From: Rosellinia necatrix | Taxonomy: Eukaryota > Ascomycota > Sordariomycetes > Xylariales > Xylariaceae | DNA: 64,000 nucleotides | Assembly: GCA_021209875.1 (NCBI GenBank) | Contig: JAGYVD010000009.1 | Location: 2,046,001-2,110,000 of the forward strand | Direction of reading: 5' to 3' | In this document: positions 60,723 to 64,000 of the stretch, piece by piece | Layout: the number at the start of each line of letters is the position of its first letter | Numbering within the stretch: the first letter of the stretch is position 1 | The notes under the pieces: generated by a model | What the model was told of the DNA's origin: nothing | Database searches by the model: none | The model's input: the letters and a program-made list of their open reading frames with translations, nothing else | Position numbers and translations under genes: made by a program

Positions 60723-62771
60723 ATGGCTTCCAATTCTCAACCTGCAAGCAATGTTGCGCCTAGCTCAAATGACGATGGCCTGTTGGTTCCCGGCTTCCCC
60801 CCGGGGCCTCCCAGCATCATATCCTCTCGTATGACGGATATCGCATCACAAGACGGTGATGCGGCTGGGGAAAATGTGAAAAAGGGCGCCCACAAGACCG
60901 AATCACGCCCGGAAACTGCCCTCACGGGTATCTCATCTTCGCGTGGTGGCGGTAGTGGCTGGCCGCAATCGCTGCCACTTCGCAAAGGCCTTCAGCGAGG
61001 AAGCCTCAGCGGCAGCATAGGGGGCGGAAGGCCCTTGAGTTCGGCAAGCAAGACAAGCAGGAGCCATGCCCCTCTGGCCTCTCACGCATTTTTCCGACCG
61101 ATGAGCTCCCAAAAGCTCCAGGCTCAGCGAGGAGCACCGCGCCCGCCCTCCATCGGTCAGCGCCAACTGAGTATCGACGACTTGCCGGATGAAGATGATC
61201 AGTCTCATATCGTGCCATACCAGATCCTCGCGCCAACACCTGCGCGTCACAATAACCAACTTGGTATCGACTCGGAAGATGTTCACCCGCCGCCTTCACG
61301 GGGCACGGAAATAACCGAACCCTATGACCGCATCACGGCCACCACGAGCCCTACGAACGGCCATTATCCTGCCGCAAGTGTAACTGATAGCGCCAGCCCA
61401 CTGCACCAGCAGCAGCAAGTCAAAGCGAAGGGACTATCTTTAAACCTCGATATGAGCGGCGGCTACCGGAACGCTGACAACACCCCAAGTCCGGCGAAGA
61501 CTCCTCACTCCTTCAAACCTAACTTGTTCCTGTCAGGGATGGGCGAGTCAGCCTCCAACCGCCCGAACCATGACATGCATGGCGTAGAGAAACTGTCGTC
61601 TGGGGGTTCTTCCCCGCAATTCGCACCACAGACACCCAATACGGCCAGAGCGAGTGTGAAAGAACCACAGGCTAAGCCTCAGCTAGGCCGCAACCACGAG
61701 TATTTCCAAGGCAACACAATATTCTGCCTTGGTGGACGCTTTCAGAACACACGTCATCGGCCTATCAATATCGGCACAGGCTTCCTTATCGTGCTGCCGA
61801 CGGCCTTGTTTTTCGGGGCATGCGCCCCGTATCTTTGGCACAACCTGTCCCCTGCAGTTCCAGTAATCTTCGGCTATATCTTCTTAATTTCCATGTCCTC
61901 ATTTCTTCGTGCGTCAGTGACGGACCCAGGGGTACGTCTGATAACTATGATAAACCATGTTCAAACCAAACCCAGGCTAACGTTTGAGACCTAGATTTTG
62001 CCTCGTAACGTCCACCGATTTCCTCCGCCTGATGAGAACGAAGACCCTCTTCGTTTGGCACCTCCAACCAACGACTGGACTTTGATTAAATCGTCCGAAT
62101 CGAGTACAGCGGCTATGGAAGTGCCGACTAAGTTCTGTAGGAGCTGCAATATCTGGCGGCCACCTCGAGCTCATCATTGTCGTCTATGTGACAACTGTGT
62201 CGAGACCCAGGATCATCATTGCGTCTGGGTTAATAACTGCGTGGGGCGCCGAAACTACCGGTACTTCTTTGCTTTTGTTACTTCCACTGCGTTAATGGCT
62301 CTCTATCTGATTGGGGCTTGCCTTGCGCAAATAACTATTTACTCGCGCCGTGAAGACGTCCCGTTCGGCGAAGCGGTGAATCATTTTCGTATTGCATTTG
62401 CCCTCGCTATATACGGAATTCTTGGCCTTCTTTACCCCATCGCCCTGACCGGATATCACCTATTCCTTATGGCGAGAGGCGAAACCACGAGAGAATTCCT
62501 CAACTCGCACAAGCTTCTTAAGCAGGATAGATACCGGGCTTTCACGCAAGGGAGCATGTGGAGCAATTGGATAGTTGTGCTTTGCCGCCCCCGCCCACCC
62601 ACATACTATCGCTTCAAGGCTCATTATGAGGAAGGCGATCAGCGCTTAGGAGGGCGGCGGCATATGCAGGAGGACAGGCAACCTACCCGCACCCAGGATG
62701 TGGAGATGCACTCTGTGCGGCCATTTCAAGGCCCGGTATCTTTACGCAGTGAAGCGCCGGCTTCTCGATGA
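60723..62771 (+). CDS. ERF2: Palmitoyltransferase Erf2, DHHC family
   Basis: Two exons, 60723-61931 and 61995-62771, join to 661 codons; donor GTACGT follows a GGG codon and the acceptor is CCTAG. Erf2 with Erf4 palmitoylates Ras at the ER/Golgi. The first 330 residues are Ser/Pro/Gly-rich and likely disordered. The membrane part starts EYFQGNTIFCLGGRFQNTRH and has two segments (TGFLIVLPTALFFGACAPYL and VPVIFGYIFLISMSSFLRAS) before the DPGILPRN motif. The zinc-binding cysteine-rich domain is FCRSCNIWRPPRAHHCRLCD, then DHHCVWVNNCVGRRNYRYF with the DHHC at residues 476-479, followed by two more segments and the TTREFL (TTxE) motif. All catalytic residues are intact. Confidence 0.93.
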
Positions 62772-64000
62772 GACCCCCTCGGTGGCCCGTCTTGTTCTTT
62801 TTTTCACTGGCATATGACTGACCCGTGGCGGGGGGCTCACTGCCTAGCGTTTTCCCTGTACCTTTTTCTTTTCCTTTTTGGCTCTATACCCATAATAATC
62901 GTTCGTTTCGCACATTCGCCGACATGGCGAGTCTTGTTTCGGTAGCGTAGGGGCTGGTTTCTCTTCGGAGCTCTTTCTTCACCCCGTCACCGGGGGTCGT
63001 TGTCTCCGTTTGTACGTTTACGTGTAATAAGTTCTTTTTGACTCTCTTAGCGAAAGCTATCGTAGGTTTGGGGTATATAGCGTCGCCCCAAAGTAGACGG
63101 TAGAGATGAATGTAATGACCAGTCGATGATTTTCATTGTTTTTCTACCATGTTTAGTGAAATACTCTATAATCTCCATCGTCTTGCTATTCGTTTCGGGC
63201 TGTCGTAGCAAGATCGATCGTACATTTATTCTCGCTTATGCCTTTGAGTCCCTTCTCCAGCCATGCTTCTGCGACCCTTACCTACTTCACATACTGGTGG
63301 ATATCGTAGATGCTTCATAGTAGACTCAAAACTTCGCATACTCTCTCGCCTATGGTCAACTTTCACGACGATTAGTTTTTCTTTGGTTATACGCCTGAAA
63401 TCCTCATCTTTAGATTAGCTACGCCATTACGTAGTAGACCGTGGTTAAGTCTCTCCTCTTTTGTCTCTCTCTTAGTAAGCATGCCTAGCATCCCGACTAC
63501 TCGGCAGAGTGGCCGGAAATCGGCCGTTGGCGGGTAACAACGTGTCCTGGGCCGTGGCTCGGGACGTCCGTACGACGACCACGACACGGAAAATCTGCCA
63601 AAATCTGACGTGGATTTGGAACGTAAACATACCCCCGACGTCGGGCTGTGCGGCCGCCGTAGCGGGTGACCCTTCATTTTTTTTCCTTCTTCTTTCGTCG
63701 CTTCCCAGGGATATGGCTCCGCTGCTGTACCTGCAACTCCCGGCACCAAGGATCGATTAAAATAGGCGATGTTAAAGTGTTATGAAAAATTTACGGAGAT
63801 CATCGTCCAGGCGGCTACGTGCTTGGGATACGGGCGGGCTGTGGACTGGATAGGGGGGCACGATTTAGTACAGAGCGAAGCTCCTTTTCGTATCATGGAT
63901 GACTGAGCTACAATTGCACGACATCAACATTGGTATGGTAATACTGGATTGTGAGATGCGATGGCGTTCTGCTTATGACGCCCTACTTAGTCACGACATG
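62772..64000. other. 3' region of ERF2 and right-edge intergenic DNA
   Basis: A T/C-rich 3'-UTR-like part is followed by AT-rich sequence. The short open frames here have no recognised similarity. Palindromic CCGACGTCGG occurs near 63636. Confidence 0.5.

Overview
The window is nuclear DNA of a filamentous ascomycete (Pezizomycotina, most likely a Sordariomycete). Genes carry short introns with GT..AG ends and CTAAC/CTGAC-type branch sites, and many have their best matches to fungal families (AzgA, Eos1, Sls1, Elp6, Erf2, Atg3, Ser2). Genic DNA is GC-rich. One large block is extremely AT-rich, as expected from repeat-induced point mutation (RIP). Exon boundaries below were assigned by hand from splice signals, frame and remembered family sequence. 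No alignment was run.

Layout. 0.8-7.2 kb: an L-rhamnose-mutarotase-like protein with a polyglutamine N-terminus, then an AzgA purine permease. 7.9-12.0 kb: ATG3 (autophagy E2) on the minus strand, ribosomal protein eL37 on plus, Elongator subunit ELP6 on minus. 14.3-17.0 kb: an MFS transporter with a very long central loop. 17.5-22.4 kb: a decayed thioredoxin-like fragment, EOS1 on minus, and a decayed unidentified minus-strand gene. 23.8-25.6 kb: translation elongation factor 1-alpha. 26.0-37.5 kb is a dense housekeeping run: SLS1, NSE3/MAGE, SF3B5, an unnamed zinc-knuckle protein, the LYR protein ISD11 and a proline- and acid-rich conserved protein. 38.4-43.6 kb: PAPS reductase (minus) and phosphoserine phosphatase SER2 (plus). 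43.8-58.3 kb: a ruined LTR retrotransposon block. 58.9-62.8 kb: a small mitochondrial single-pass membrane protein (minus) and the DHHC palmitoyltransferase ERF2 (plus).

The genes do not form a pathway cluster; they are ordinary core genes in mixed orientation. Three small genes are broken up by introns and are easily missed: SF3B5 (its first coding exon is only the ATG), ISD11 (four exons) and eL37 (first coding exon of four bases).

The most unusual structure is 43.8-58.3 kb. A roughly 120-bp terminal repeat (TGTTAGG...CCTAACA) is followed at once by about 43 bp antisense to the 3' half of a class II tRNA (acceptor, T arm and long variable arm), a much longer match than a normal primer-binding site. 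The interior is C-to-T/G-to-A ruined, but a gag CCHC knuckle and Ty3/Gypsy-order RNase H and integrase can still be read. About 330 bp just inside the right terminal repeat kept normal base composition. Intergenic regions across the window also carry a dispersed self-complementary ACCTAGGTA-type repeat. I found no clear new multi-gene system.
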